64,000 bases of DNA from B10-G9 sp963712165 (GTDB taxonomy: Bacteria > Chloroflexota > Anaerolineae > Anaerolineales > UBA11858), in assembly GCA_963712165.1 (NCBI GenBank), contig CAVQGY010000002.1:496001-560000 (forward strand), read 5' to 3'. Of this stretch, positions 52,428 to 62,700 are shown piece by piece. Made by a program: the position numbers and the translations under genes. The notes under the pieces were generated by a model. It saw only the letters and a list, made by a program, of their open reading frames with translations. It had not been told where the DNA came from and searched no databases. Position 1 is the stretch's first letter; the number at the start of each line of letters is the position of its first letter.

Positions 52428-53360
52428 ATGATAGAGAACAGGAACGAACCTAATTGGGAGCAGGTCAGCCTAGAGCTTGATCCCCTCCTTGCAGAAGAGC
52501 TGGCTTTTCTGCTGGGAGAGATCCTTCCCGGCGGTGTTGTGTTGGAAAAACACTATGGAGACCTTTTTCTCCATGAGTTGGACGGATTTCAAGGACCTGT
52601 CCGCCTGTACGGTTATTTTCCGGCGAGCAAACGTCAGGATATCCAGTCACGGATTACCCAGGTACTGGAAGTATCTGGCAAAGGCGCTCTTCTGGATCAG
52701 ATGGAGTTCTCTCCCCTTGAAATCCGGAACTGGGCAACTGTCTGGCAGGAGCATTATCACCCTATCCCAATTGGGAAAAAATTGGCGGTTGTGCCCACCT
52801 GGTTGGAAAATCCATTTCCAAAGCGAATCCCTATTCGAATGGATCCTGGAATGGCCTTTGGATCAGGCACGCATACCACCACGCAAATATGTCTTGCCCT
52901 TCTGGAGGATACTTTGACAGGGTCTTTCACTGGGGAGATGATCGATATGGGTTGTGGATCCGGCATTCTTTCTATCGCTGCCGCAAAGTTGGGGGTAAGG
53001 AAAGTTCTCGGCGTAGATACAGACCCGGATGCAGTCCGGATATCTTGTGAAAACGCAAAGGCGAACGGAGTATCCGATCAAGTGTCATTCAGAGAGGGGT
53101 CAGTGAAAGACATCCTTGATCAGGACGGGGAAGTATCCCTTGTGGTAGCCAATATCATCGCCCAGATCCTGAAAGACTTGTTCGATCAGGGATTGGGAAA
53201 CCTGGTACAGCCGGGAGGCTGGATCATTTTATCCGGCATTTTATTGGAACAGCTTCCCGGGATCCTATCATCCCTAGATGAAGCAGGGTTTACTTGTCAA
53301 AGACAGAAGACAGAAGGGGATTGGGTTGGCCTGATAGCTGTAAAGGCAGCAGCCCCTTAA
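52428..53360 (+). CDS. prmA: Ribosomal protein L11 methyltransferase
   Basis: A 310-residue enzyme that trimethylates L11. It has an N-terminal alpha/beta domain (WEQVSLELDPLLAEELAFLL) and a Rossmann domain with DMGCGSGILSIAAAKLG, GVDTDPDAVRISCENAKANG and VVANIIAQILKDL. The start lies ten bases after a terminator T tract and has no ribosome site, so it is probably leaderless. prmA often follows dnaJ in bacteria. Confidence 0.93.
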   Translation: MIENRNEPNWEQVSLELDPLLAEELAFLLGEILPGGVVLEKHYGDLFLHELDGFQGPVRLYGYFPASKRQDIQSRITQVLEVSGKGALLDQMEFSPLEIRNWATVWQEHYHPIPIGKKLAVVPTWLENPFPKRIPIRMDPGMAFGSGTHTTTQICLALLEDTLTGSFTGEMIDMGCGSGILSIAAAKLGVRKVLGVDTDPDAVRISCENAKANGVSDQVSFREGSVKDILDQDGEVSLVVANIIAQILKDLFDQGLGNLVQPGGWIILSGILLEQLPGILSSLDEAGFTCQRQKTEGDWVGLIAVKAAAP

Positions 53361-53444
53361 TCCGTCTAGCATCTTTTCACAGGTATAATGATTGTGGAGA
53401 TCTGATCTCTCCGTCAGTAAACTTATCCGCTGGAGGAGCTCCCG

Positions 53445-53990
53445 ATGACAGAACTGCACCCCGATATTGATCGCATATTAATCACAGAAGATGAAATCCA
53501 AAATCGAGTAAAAGAGATCGCGGAGGAGATAGACCGGGATTACCTGAACTCCGACCCGATCATATTGATTGGCATCCTCAAAGGCGCTTTTATTTTTACG
53601 GCCGATCTTTCCCGGAAATTGACTACTCCCCACAGCGTGGATTTCATGTCCATCTCCAGTTATGGGGATTCCGCTGTATCTGCCGGTGCGGTGCGGTTGA
53701 TCCTTGATCTGCGCAAACCGATAACGAACCAGCACGTTATCGTTGTGGAAGATATTGTCGATAGCGGTAATACCATGAATTACCTTTACCAAACATTGAT
53801 GGGCCGGCAGCCAGCATCCCTTAAGACCTGCACGTTATTCAAGAAAAAACGCAACAGCCTGGATGTCCCGCTGGACTATGTCGGTTTTGAGCTTCCGGAT
53901 GTCTGGGTGGTCGGTTATGGGCTGGATTTAGCCGATACGCACCGTACACTGCCATATGTTGCAGCCTTGAAGAAAGAAGTATATTCCTGA
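53445..53990 (+). CDS. hpt: Hypoxanthine phosphoribosyltransferase
   Basis: A 181-residue purine salvage enzyme that makes IMP/GMP from free bases and PRPP. The PRPP-binding loop is VIVVEDIVDSGNTMNYL, with ILIGILKGAFIFTADL and VDFMSISSYG upstream and DYVGFELPDVWVVGYGLD for the base site. A TATAAT box sits at 53384-53389. GGAGGAG precedes the ATG. Confidence 0.95.
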   Translation: MTELHPDIDRILITEDEIQNRVKEIAEEIDRDYLNSDPIILIGILKGAFIFTADLSRKLTTPHSVDFMSISSYGDSAVSAGAVRLILDLRKPITNQHVIVVEDIVDSGNTMNYLYQTLMGRQPASLKTCTLFKKKRNSLDVPLDYVGFELPDVWVVGYGLDLADTHRTLPYVAALKKEVYS

Positions 53991-54029
53991 TCAGAAAACT
54001 GAGATCTGAGCAGCTGCTGCTCTCCTGCT

Positions 54030-54797
54030 ATGTCAAATCGAGAAAGATCTGTTCGTACCGAGGGAGTCGTTTTAAGGCGTCGGGATTATGGGGAATCCGA
54101 TCGCATCCTGATCTTATTCACGAGGAAGCTCGGACGTATTTCGGGAATCGCCAAGGGGGCCAGAAAACCCAGTTCAAAGATCTCTGGCCACTTGGAGCTG
54201 TTCTCCAGGGTGTCTTTTCTGGTATCCCGCGGCAGAAACTTACAACTCATCACCCAGGCTGAAACCATTGAATCCTACGAACAACTTCGGAAAGACCTTT
54301 CCGGGATTGGTCTTGGCTCTTATATCGTGGAGCTGGTAGATGCTGTGACCACTGAAGAGGGCAGCAATATCAAGCTTTATGATCTGCTGGTCCTTACTTT
54401 GGAATCTCTTGACAACGGTCAACAGCCTGAGATCATCAAGCATTTCTTTGAGCTTCAGCTGCTGGACTTGAGTGGATTCCGGCCGGAATTTTTTATCTGT
54501 GTTGAATGCGGGGAGCCCATTACTGAGCAGGATCAATATCTTTCTGGTGAATTAGGCGGTGTGGTTTGCCCCAATTGTATTAGAGGTGTGGTTGAGGCGA
54601 ATTTCAGACAGGTCCCCGTGAGAATCCTGAAATACCTTCGGCACTTTCAGCGCTCTACTCTACAGGAACTGTTGTCCCTTAAACTTGCTCCGGACCTTCA
54701 AGAGGATCTCGAAGGTGCCATCCAATACTACCTTAACCATACTTTGGAAGGCAGACTTAACAGCCCGGATTTCATCAGCCGGATAAAAAACGCCTGA
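54030..54797 (+). CDS. recO: DNA repair protein RecO
   Basis: A 255-residue recombination mediator that helps RecA load on ssDNA with RecR. It has an N-terminal OB fold (EGVVLRRRDYGESDRILILFTRKLGRISGIAKGARKP) and a helical C-domain with a zinc site (CVECGEP and CPNC). Length is standard. It lies 39 bp after hpt. Confidence 0.93.
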   Translation: MSNRERSVRTEGVVLRRRDYGESDRILILFTRKLGRISGIAKGARKPSSKISGHLELFSRVSFLVSRGRNLQLITQAETIESYEQLRKDLSGIGLGSYIVELVDAVTTEEGSNIKLYDLLVLTLESLDNGQQPEIIKHFFELQLLDLSGFRPEFFICVECGEPITEQDQYLSGELGGVVCPNCIRGVVEANFRQVPVRILKYLRHFQRSTLQELLSLKLAPDLQEDLEGAIQYYLNHTLEGRLNSPDFISRIKNA

Positions 54798-54892
54798 CAG
54801 ATTCTTGATAATTGCTATATGATAAACACAAAATTCAGCGAGAATCTTATTAAGGAATGACCAATCAATGTGATTTCCATGAAGGAGGGAAA

Positions 54893-55567
54893 ATGAAAAA
54901 GTTTGTCGTGTTTTTGTTGGTGGTCGTTTTGATCATTGGCAGTGCCTGCTCGAGAACAACTGCAGGTCTTGACCCTTCTGGCCCAGATGATGCAGGTGAC
55001 CCGGGGGCTGAGGAACCAGGAGATCCTGGGGAAGATACGGGAGAGATGCTGACCTGTGGCCATGCCAGTAACTATATCCTTAGCTTTGATCATACCTTGA
55101 CGGTGAATGCAGAGGCTACCAGTCTGACCCATATCTTAAAACAAGGGAGCATTGCATTGGTAAGCGAGTTAGATGCGGTCGTCCATGATACCTTGCTGAC
55201 CACGGTCCTTCCCCAGGTATTGAATTTTGAGTATATGGGTGTTTTGGGCGACTGTTCCGTGGATGCTGCTGGCCAGGTAACTGTATCAGCTGAAGGGTAC
55301 TGTGAGGACGGGATTGTTTATCTGAATATCACTGAAAGTTGGGGTGAGGCAGCAGGCACTATGGTCTGCGATGGTGGGGGTGTGCCTTTTTCAGCCCCGG
55401 GCTATTCTTACACCCACACCGGCGTAACCGGATCAGGAGAGGAATTCTTACTTACAAATGACGCCGCAGGGTACACTTTGATGAAACCCTTTCTGGGTGG
55501 TGAAGGGTATCATTCCTGGACTTTGGAGATAGATATAGCTCTTGAACCCCTTGTGACGGAGGACTGA
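54893..55567 (+). CDS. Small secreted lipoprotein of unknown function
   Basis: A 224-residue protein with a lipobox (IIGSACSRTT), an acidic Gly/Pro/Asp linker and a beta-rich body with four cysteines (CGHASNYIL, GDCSVD, GYCEDG, MVCDGGG). The ATG at 54893 follows GAAGGAGGG. No homology is recognised; an extracellular binding role is plausible. Confidence 0.6.
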   Translation: MKKFVVFLLVVVLIIGSACSRTTAGLDPSGPDDAGDPGAEEPGDPGEDTGEMLTCGHASNYILSFDHTLTVNAEATSLTHILKQGSIALVSELDAVVHDTLLTTVLPQVLNFEYMGVLGDCSVDAAGQVTVSAEGYCEDGIVYLNITESWGEAAGTMVCDGGGVPFSAPGYSYTHTGVTGSGEEFLLTNDAAGYTLMKPFLGGEGYHSWTLEIDIALEPLVTED

Positions 55568-55674
55568 GAGATTGCCCTGCCAGGATACAAAGCGGGAACC
55601 AGTGCAGACCACCCTGATGAGGGCTCAGGACCCTGCTATTTAGGAAGGGATCAATATATTCAAGGGAGGAATGG

Positions 55675-56136
55675 CTACAGGACCTCTCCTTCTATGACAA
55701 GCTGGGCATGTCCCAATTTGTCCCCTTCATAAATGAAATATTTCAGCTTCAGGGGGAAAACCTTTGCGAACATGGCTTGGGCGGGACAGTAGGAATCTGC
55801 GGAGAGCTCCATGGCTCGAGTTACAGCGTTTTCTGCGATACCTTTCCCGGCCAGATGGTATTCGATGACAGCTTTGGTGAATACCTTGGGATGGTGATCT
55901 GTCCGTTCAGCATCGACAATCACCTGAAAATCAAGGACCTCCTGGCGTTTCTTCACCAGGATGGAGATCACATCCATAGCTGTACAGCCGGCTAATCCAA
56001 CTGCGAGCAGCTCCATGGGCCGGAAGCCATCATCATCACCACCCACTTCCGGATAGGATCCAAGGGGTACTTCAAAGCCGGAATCGGCGGTTCCTGTGAA
56101 TGTCAATCGGCCTTTCCAATTAACAGCAGCTTTCAT
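55675..56136 (-). CDS. OsmC/Ohr family protein
   Basis: A 153-residue peroxide-metabolising-fold protein. The two redox cysteines lie in AVGLAGCTAMDVISILV and SADSYCPAQAMF, the arrangement used for thiol-dependent hydroperoxide reduction. It should act with small thiols or lipoyl proteins. It overlaps the thioredoxin-like gene by 4 bp. Confidence 0.88.
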   Translation of the reverse strand: MKAAVNWKGRLTFTGTADSGFEVPLGSYPEVGGDDDGFRPMELLAVGLAGCTAMDVISILVKKRQEVLDFQVIVDAERTDHHPKVFTKAVIEYHLAGKGIAENAVTRAMELSADSYCPAQAMFAKVFPLKLKYFIYEGDKLGHAQLVIEGEVL

Positions 56137-56705
56137 GGTTTTTCCTCCAATAGTGGGGAGACATATTTTTCCAGGGTTGGGACATTGATAGTCCCAATCC
56201 AGGCCAGCCTTAAGTGGCCCTGGCGGTCAATAACAAATGAATTGGGCAGGGATGATTGCTGGAAAGTGATCATCGATTGATTATCCGGGTCCAGCAGGAC
56301 AATGAAATCCAATCCCTGCTCTTCAACAAATGCGCGGACCTCATTTTCTGGTTGGCCGGCTTCAACCGCTAGAATCTGGAATCCATCCTCTTTGTGATTA
56401 TCATAATAAGCTTTGAACTCAGGCATTTCCTCGCGGCAAGGGGGGCACCAGGTAGCCCAGTTGTTGAGAAGGACAACCTGGCCTAAATAATCGGATATGG
56501 ACACTTGATTTCCATCCAGATCAAATAAGGTAAGTGGGGGAGCTGGCTGATCCATTTCTATGGGTGCCAGGATCAGGGAATCCAGCGGCTCCTGTCCGTT
56601 TGTTAATGGACCTCTCAACAATACAGCAGCTCCGACCAGTAAAATCAGACCCAGGCCTACCAGAAGGAAAGGCAGAAAATTTGTACGATAGGAAATGTCC
56701 CTCAT
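56133..56705 (-). CDS. TlpA/ResA-like membrane-anchored thioredoxin
   Basis: A 190-residue protein with one membrane anchor and a thioredoxin fold with active site WCPPCREEM and cis-proline loop SLPNSFVIDRQG. It faces outside the cell, where such proteins reduce apocytochrome c or other disulfides. The ATG at 56705 follows GGAGGAAG; an earlier ATG at 56732 lacks a site. Translationally coupled to the OsmC gene, suggesting thiol redox stress as the common theme. Confidence 0.88.
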   Translation of the reverse strand: MRDISYRTNFLPFLLVGLGLILLVGAAVLLRGPLTNGQEPLDSLILAPIEMDQPAPPLTLFDLDGNQVSISDYLGQVVLLNNWATWCPPCREEMPEFKAYYDNHKEDGFQILAVEAGQPENEVRAFVEEQGLDFIVLLDPDNQSMITFQQSSLPNSFVIDRQGHLRLAWIGTINVPTLEKYVSPLLEEKP

Positions 56706-56732
56706 GTGATACTTCCTCCAGTCCCGGCTCAA

Positions 56733-57306
56733 TGGGACGAAACCGGATACTGTACTATTTTACTATCTAGATTCCCGGCCAGCTCCTCATCTTACCTGCT
56801 ATTTTTTGGCCAGAATAACCTCCAGCGGGATATTCCCTCTGTTCTAGCGGTTGTGTTGGTTTACTGTAAACGAATGATAACCTGCGTATAAAATAAACTC
56901 AATTGAACACCCCACCCGGGATAGCCGCAGTTTGTACAATCAATTGAGCCCGTTAATAATAAATGTCACCCAAAAAGAGTGAGTTTTGTCCCCCTATTGG
57001 CCCTTTGGGTCAGTGGTAAGGGTGATTATTGCTGGTATACTATTTTGAGTAAGTTGATGCTGATTTTGATCCAAAATAAATCCACTTATGATGTTTATGC
57101 TCGGGAAAAACAGTATCTTGAGCAGCTTCAAAGCTGCGCAAGACAACCACCAATTTTACCGGTATGAGGTATTCCTTATTGGAGGACAGGATAACGGGAA
57201 TGTTTTTGGCGTGGGATCGATAGAAGGAACAGCTCTCTGGGTATATTGAACCGGTTGAGTGGTTCCTCATTTCATTTAATTGTGGCATTTCGGAAAGGAG
57301 AATATT
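56733..57306. other. Intergenic region upstream of the CODH/ACS operon
   Basis: This 574-bp region holds the divergent promoters. It contains the palindrome GTTTAC-T-GTAAAC (56859-56871), an extended -10 TGG-TATACT (57033-57041) and a hairpin GCAGCTT/AAGCTGC near 57122. A leader of about 260 nt before the first gene is implied. No coding sequence is credible. Confidence 0.45.
57033..57041 (+). promoter_or_regulatory. Extended -10 promoter of the CODH/ACS operon
   Basis: TGG-TATACT is a good extended -10; no clear -35 is seen. The start would be near 57048. Confidence 0.45.
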
Positions 57307-57720
57307 ATGGCAAGCTTGTCTCTTGAACTCCCTTCGATGTATGGTGACCACCATGTCACCGAAGTACGGCGGATATTGCTTGAATTTGAGGGTGTAACAG
57401 AAGTGTATGCCAGCTCAGGGTTTCATGTTGTTGAAGTGGAATACAACAGCAAAAAGACTCCCAAAAAAGACCTGGAAGCTGCACTTGAACAAGCAGGATA
57501 TATGGGGGATTTCAAAATGGCCTTGGAACCATCTACACCGGCCAATGAAGATGTAAAAGGTGCATATTTCCGCCATACCGAGGCCAGCGAACAGACTGGG
57601 GATACAGTTAATTTTGAGCAGACTGTAAGAGTTCAACGCTCTCCCCTGTGGCCCTGCCCTGGTATGGGGCCCGTGAAAACGCAAATTTTAGAAGTGGACG
57701 AGGAGACTCAAGATGGCTAA
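57307..57720 (+). CDS. HMA-fold protein lacking the CxxC metal site
   Basis: A 137-residue protein whose first ~68 residues have the beta-alpha-beta-beta-alpha-beta pattern of heavy-metal-associated domains (SLELPSMYGDHHVTEVRRILLEFEGV, VVEVEYNSKKTPKKDLEAALEQAGY). The usual MxCxxC loop is replaced by MYGDHH. The second half is polar and ends with PLWPCPGMGPVKT. The GAAAGGAG site decides the start. It overlaps cooS by 8 bp (ATGGCTAA), so a role in nickel handling or assembly for CO dehydrogenase is a reasonable inference. Confidence 0.6.
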   Translation: MASLSLELPSMYGDHHVTEVRRILLEFEGVTEVYASSGFHVVEVEYNSKKTPKKDLEAALEQAGYMGDFKMALEPSTPANEDVKGAYFRHTEASEQTGDTVNFEQTVRVQRSPLWPCPGMGPVKTQILEVDEETQDG

Positions 57721-59728
57721 ACAAAAAAGAACTATCGAAGAACAGAGTATCGATCCCGCAACCCAGGAAATGCTTCAGCGAGCTGAAGAGATGGGGATCC
57801 AGACCGCATTTACGCGAGCAGATGATATGGCTCCCTGCAACATCGGTGGTGCAGGAATGTGCTGCAAGAACTGCAGCATGGGTCCTTGCCGCTTGACCAA
57901 AGACGGTCAAGTTGGTGTTTGCGGTGCCACCATCGATACCATCCAGGCCCGCAACTTCCTCAGGGCTGTATCAGCTGGCGCTTCTGCCCACTCAGATCAC
58001 GGACGTGACCTGGCATTTACCCTGAAGGCTGTGGCCAACGGCGAAGCCGAAGGGTATGTCATCCGGGACGTCGCAAAACTGCGCACGGTTGCCCGCTACT
58101 ATAATATCCCTGTCGAGGATCGATCACCGGAAGAGGTAGCCAATGATCTGGCAGACCTCTATATCTCCCAGTTCGGTCAGCAGACCGGACAGGTTGCCCC
58201 TGTTTCCCGGGCTCCCAAGAAACGCCAGGAGATCTGGAAGGAACAAAAAGTGACCCCCCGGGGGGTTGACCGAGAGGTTGTCGAAGCCCTTCACAGAACA
58301 CATATTGGTGATGACCAGGATCCAAAGAATATCCTCAAGCAGGCGATCAGGACCTCCCTGGCTGATGGCTGGGGTGGCAGTATGATGGCAACAGATATCT
58401 CCGATATCCTGTTCGGAACCCCTGCCCCGATCATGGGCGAAGCCAACCTGGGCGTATTGAAGAAAGATTGGGTCAATGTGGTCGTGCACGGCCATGAACC
58501 CACCTTGAGCCAGATGGTAGTGGCAGCTTCCCAGGACCCGGAGATCATCGAATACGCTAAAAAAGCAGGCGCGAAAGGCGTCAGCCTTTCGGGTATCTGC
58601 TGCACCGCCAACGAGATCCTCATGCGCCAGGGTGTCCCTGCAGCAGGCAACTTCCTGCAGCAGGAGCTAGCCATCCTCACCGGCGCTGTAGAAGCCATGG
58701 TTGTGGATGTGCAGTGCATCATGCAGGCCCTGGTCGGATTGGCGGAAAACTTCCACACCAAGATCATCACCACTTCTCCCAAGGTAAAGATCACTGGTGC
58801 GACCCATATCGAATTTGAGGAACATAAGGCACTGACGATTGCCAAGGATATCCTCAAAGCAGCGATCGATAACTACAAGAACCGTGGTGAGATTCAGATC
58901 CCAGACTACAGGTCAGAGCTCATCCCGGGCTTTTCCCACGAATATATCAACTACACATTAGGAGGTTCCTACAGGGCTTCCTTCCGGCCTCTCAACGATG
59001 CGATCATTTCCGGCCGGATTCGGGGAGTGGCTGCAGTAGTGGGCTGCAATAATCCCCGCAGCCAGCATGATTACTTGCACACTGTGGTGACCAAAGAACT
59101 TCTCAAACAGGATGTCCTGGTCGTTGAAACAGGATGTTCTGCGATCGCCAATGCCAAACTGGGGTTGCTGATGGGGCAGGCGGGTTTGGACCAGGTAGGT
59201 CCCGGTTTACGTGAGATCTGTGAAGCCACGGGTATGCCCCCGGTGCTGCATATGGGCAGCTGCGTGGATAACACCCGCATCCTGACCGTGCTGACCCAGG
59301 TGGTCGAGGAAGGAGGCCTGGGCGACGATATCGACCAGGTTCCTGCCGTTGGTCTGGCTCCAGAGTGGATGAGCGAAAAAGCTCTGGCAATCGGCACTTA
59401 CTGCGTGGCCTCAGGCGCCTACGTGATCTTTGGCGGCACTTCCCCAGTGGGAGGCATGCCTGATAAGGTATCGGACAGCGATATTGTCACCAAGATCATG
59501 AGTGAAGGCTGGGAAGAGGATTTTGGCGGCAAGCTGGAGTTCATTCCTGATCCCATGGATATGATCCAGGCCACTTTGGACCATATTGATAAAAAACGCG
59601 AGGAGCTGGGATTGGTGAAATATGATCCCGCACTATTCGGCAAGAGCGGCGATAGAGATATGCTCGAACTGGAGAACCTGCCTCTCGCAGAGCGCCGTCA
59701 AGCGATCTATGGATCTGCTGGAAAATGA
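57713..59728 (+). CDS. cooS: Carbon-monoxide dehydrogenase catalytic subunit CooS
   Basis: A 671-residue Ni-Fe-S CO dehydrogenase. It has the N-terminal B/D-cluster cysteines (CNIGGAGMCCKNCSMGPC), GVCGATIDTI, and the C-cluster segments GICCTANEILMRQG, VVGCNNPR, VETGCSAIANAKLG and MGSCVDNTRIL. It interconverts CO and CO2 and feeds CO to the acetyl-CoA synthase encoded next. Length fits the bacterial type. Confidence 0.97.
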   Translation: MAKQKRTIEEQSIDPATQEMLQRAEEMGIQTAFTRADDMAPCNIGGAGMCCKNCSMGPCRLTKDGQVGVCGATIDTIQARNFLRAVSAGASAHSDHGRDLAFTLKAVANGEAEGYVIRDVAKLRTVARYYNIPVEDRSPEEVANDLADLYISQFGQQTGQVAPVSRAPKKRQEIWKEQKVTPRGVDREVVEALHRTHIGDDQDPKNILKQAIRTSLADGWGGSMMATDISDILFGTPAPIMGEANLGVLKKDWVNVVVHGHEPTLSQMVVAASQDPEIIEYAKKAGAKGVSLSGICCTANEILMRQGVPAAGNFLQQELAILTGAVEAMVVDVQCIMQALVGLAENFHTKIITTSPKVKITGATHIEFEEHKALTIAKDILKAAIDNYKNRGEIQIPDYRSELIPGFSHEYINYTLGGSYRASFRPLNDAIISGRIRGVAAVVGCNNPRSQHDYLHTVVTKELLKQDVLVVETGCSAIANAKLGLLMGQAGLDQVGPGLREICEATGMPPVLHMGSCVDNTRILTVLTQVVEEGGLGDDIDQVPAVGLAPEWMSEKALAIGTYCVASGAYVIFGGTSPVGGMPDKVSDSDIVTKIMSEGWEEDFGGKLEFIPDPMDMIQATLDHIDKKREELGLVKYDPALFGKSGDRDMLELENLPLAERRQAIYGSAGK

Positions 59729-59742
59729 AGGAGAGAAGATAA

Positions 59743-62700
59743 ATGTCTAAATACATTGCTACAAGAGCCGTTCGCGGCGCAAACGCACTGGTATATGAAG
59801 CTGAGGCAATGCTTTTTAAAGCCCTGTCTGAAAAGGGGCCGGAAACAGTCATTGAATTTCCCAATACAGCTTATTACCTGCCCTTGATCTACGCCATGAC
59901 TGGTGAAAAGATTGCTACATTGGGTGATATTCCCCCTCTCCTTGAGAAGGCCCGCAGTCTGCTTCATCCCATTCCGTCCGATGATAAATGGACGCCCTAC
60001 CTCGGTGAGACCCTGGACAGCGGCATGGCCACCCTGTTTGCAGCTGAGATCATTGAGGCGATCCGAGCAGTTTATGGTTTGCAGCCCGAACCTTATGAAG
60101 GGATCGAGCTGGCTGGTGGAACGGAATATGGTGATAGGGATTTTGGACTCGCAGGCAGATTGAATGGACCCATCGATGATATCCAACTTCGCTCCTGGGG
60201 CATTCAGCTGGTGGATGGCAGGATGCCTGGATTTGCAGCTATCGTTGGCGCGGCCAAGTCCAATGAGGTCGCAGTGAAGATCGTCCGCGAACTTCAGCAG
60301 CGCAATATCCTGACTTTCCTGTGTGGAAATGTCAATGGGCGCAGCATCATCGACCAGTTGGTTGAAGAAGGTGTTGAGCTGGGTTACGACACCTATACCG
60401 TGCCCTTCGGTACTGACACATTAAGCGCTATCTACGCCCTGGGATTCGCTTCCCGCTCTGCCCTGACATTCGGCGGCATCAACGCTGGCGAAGCCCGCAA
60501 CATCCTCAATTACAACAAAGCCAGAGTGTTTGCATTTGTCCTGGCTTTGGGAGAGGTTGATGATTTGAAATATGCCGCTGCGGCTGGAGCGATCAACTTC
60601 GGATTCCCGGTTATCGCCGACACTGTTATACCCGAGATCCTGCCCACCGGTGTGACCACCTACGAACATGTGGTCAGCATGCCCTTTGACGAGATCGATG
60701 GCAAGGATGACCTGGAAAAGGCTACTGCCCTGGTTCAGAAATGCATCCAGATCCGTGGTGTGAAGATCAAGATCACCAATGTTCCGGTTCCCGTGCCTTA
60801 CGGCTCCGCTTTTGAGGGAGAAGTAGTTCGCCGGACGGATATGCAGGTCGAATTTGGCGGAAAGGGTTCTCGTTCCTTTGAATATCTCTTTATGACTGAT
60901 ATGGAAGAGATTACCGACGGCAAGGTTGAACTGGTTGGTCCCTCCTTTGATGACCTGGAAGAAGGTGCGTCAATGGATATGGGAGTGGTCGTCCGGGTTG
61001 CAGGCAGGGAGATGGAAAAAGACTTCGAGCCGGTCCTGGAGCGCCAAATTCACGACTTTATCAACGGAGCCTCTGGTATTCAGCACATCGGACAGCGAGA
61101 TATTGTCTGGATCCGGATTGCCAAATCAGCTGCTGAGAAAGGGTTCAACCTGGAACATTTTGGCAAGATCATCCACGCTCGCCTGCACTCTGATTTCGGC
61201 GCGGTGCTGGACAAGGTTGAGGTGACTGTCTACACAGACAAGGGCGAGATGGAAAAGTGGCTTGAAAAAGCCAGGGAGTCTTACGACTACCGCAACAAGC
61301 GCCTGGCAGATATGACGGATACCTCCGTTGATGTGTTCTATTCCTGCACCTTGTGCCAGAGCTTCGCTCCTGATCACGTTTGTGTGGTCAGCCCTGAGCG
61401 GCTTGGACTGTGCGGCGCTTATAACTGGCTGGACTGTAAAGCTTCTTTCAGCATCGATCCTACAGGGCCCAACCAGCCAATTACGCTGGGAGAGACATAC
61501 GATGAAGAGGTAGGATACTGGGAAGGCACAATCGAGTACACAAAATCAGCTTCTCATGGTGTGATCGATAAAGTCTCCATGTACTCGATCATGGAGAATC
61601 CGATGACCGCCTGCGGCTGCTTTGAGGCAATTTTGATGTACATCCCCGAAGTGGAAGGTGTGATCGTGGTCAGCCGGGAAGACACCGGAATGACCCCCAT
61701 GGGCATGAAATTCAGCACCCTGGCCGGCATTGCGGGTGGTGGTGTTCAGACTCCTGGTGTAATGGGTGTGGGCAAGTATTATATGCTCAGCCCTAAATTC
61801 ATCTCGGCAGACGGAGGTTTTAAACGTGTTGTCTGGATGAGTAAAAACATTAAAGACAGCATGGTTGAGGAATTGAAAGGGGTTGCTGAACGGGAAGGTA
61901 TCCCGGATTTGATCGACAAGATTGCAGACAGTGAGAGTGTTACCACCGTGGAAGAACTCCAGGAATGGGTGAAATCAAAGAATCACCCCGTACTGGATAT
62001 GCCCACTATGCAGCGGGAAGAGAAGGAATTAGATATTCCCCAGAAGACTGATGAGAGACCCGAAGTGATCGCCCAGGCGGAAGCAGTGATCGCCAAAACG
62101 GCAGAGACTCAGGTACCAACTCCGGAAGACGCCGCGCCGGCTCCTCCAGCCACTCCTGCAGCTCCCCCCATGCCCTCCATCCCGAGCGGCGTGACCGGTG
62201 ATGGCGCTGAGAAGGCTGTCAATATGCTGAGGCGGGCATTAATAGCTGCCCTGGCAGAACTGGGCGGTATGGAAGGTTTTGAAGATTTTCAGATTCCTGC
62301 CATGCCAACAGGGACTGCAGCTCCGGCAGCCGCGCCGGAAGTGAAGACTGGTCCGGCACCGATCAAACCCGATCAAGCCTGGCTACCAGCAGGATCAAAA
62401 ACTAAACTAGCCAAGGAATCCTGGGATGGGGTTGTGCGCGAGATCACCTTAGGAGCGACAGCTGCTGAAGGCGGAACGCGATCCCACACAGTGACGATCG
62501 GCGGTTCAACAGCCATGCCCTACATGCACTTCGAAGGGCAGACCCCCCACAAACCAGTGATCGGGATCGAGATCCAGAGCCGCAAACCTACTGACTGGTC
62601 GGAATTGCTCTATAAAGCCTGGGGCAATGTGATGGATGATCCGGGTGAGTGGGCCAAAGCAGCTGAAAAGGCTGGCGCGGATGTGATCTACCTCAAATTG

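Noticed and set aside
56979..57167. A 62-codon plus-strand frame in the CODH/ACS leader.
   Set aside because: No ribosome site and no protein-like pattern; it overlaps the probable -10.
57040..57354. A 104-codon minus-strand frame upstream of the HMA-fold gene.
   Set aside because: It overlaps the real gene and its promoter, has no domain pattern and poor composition.
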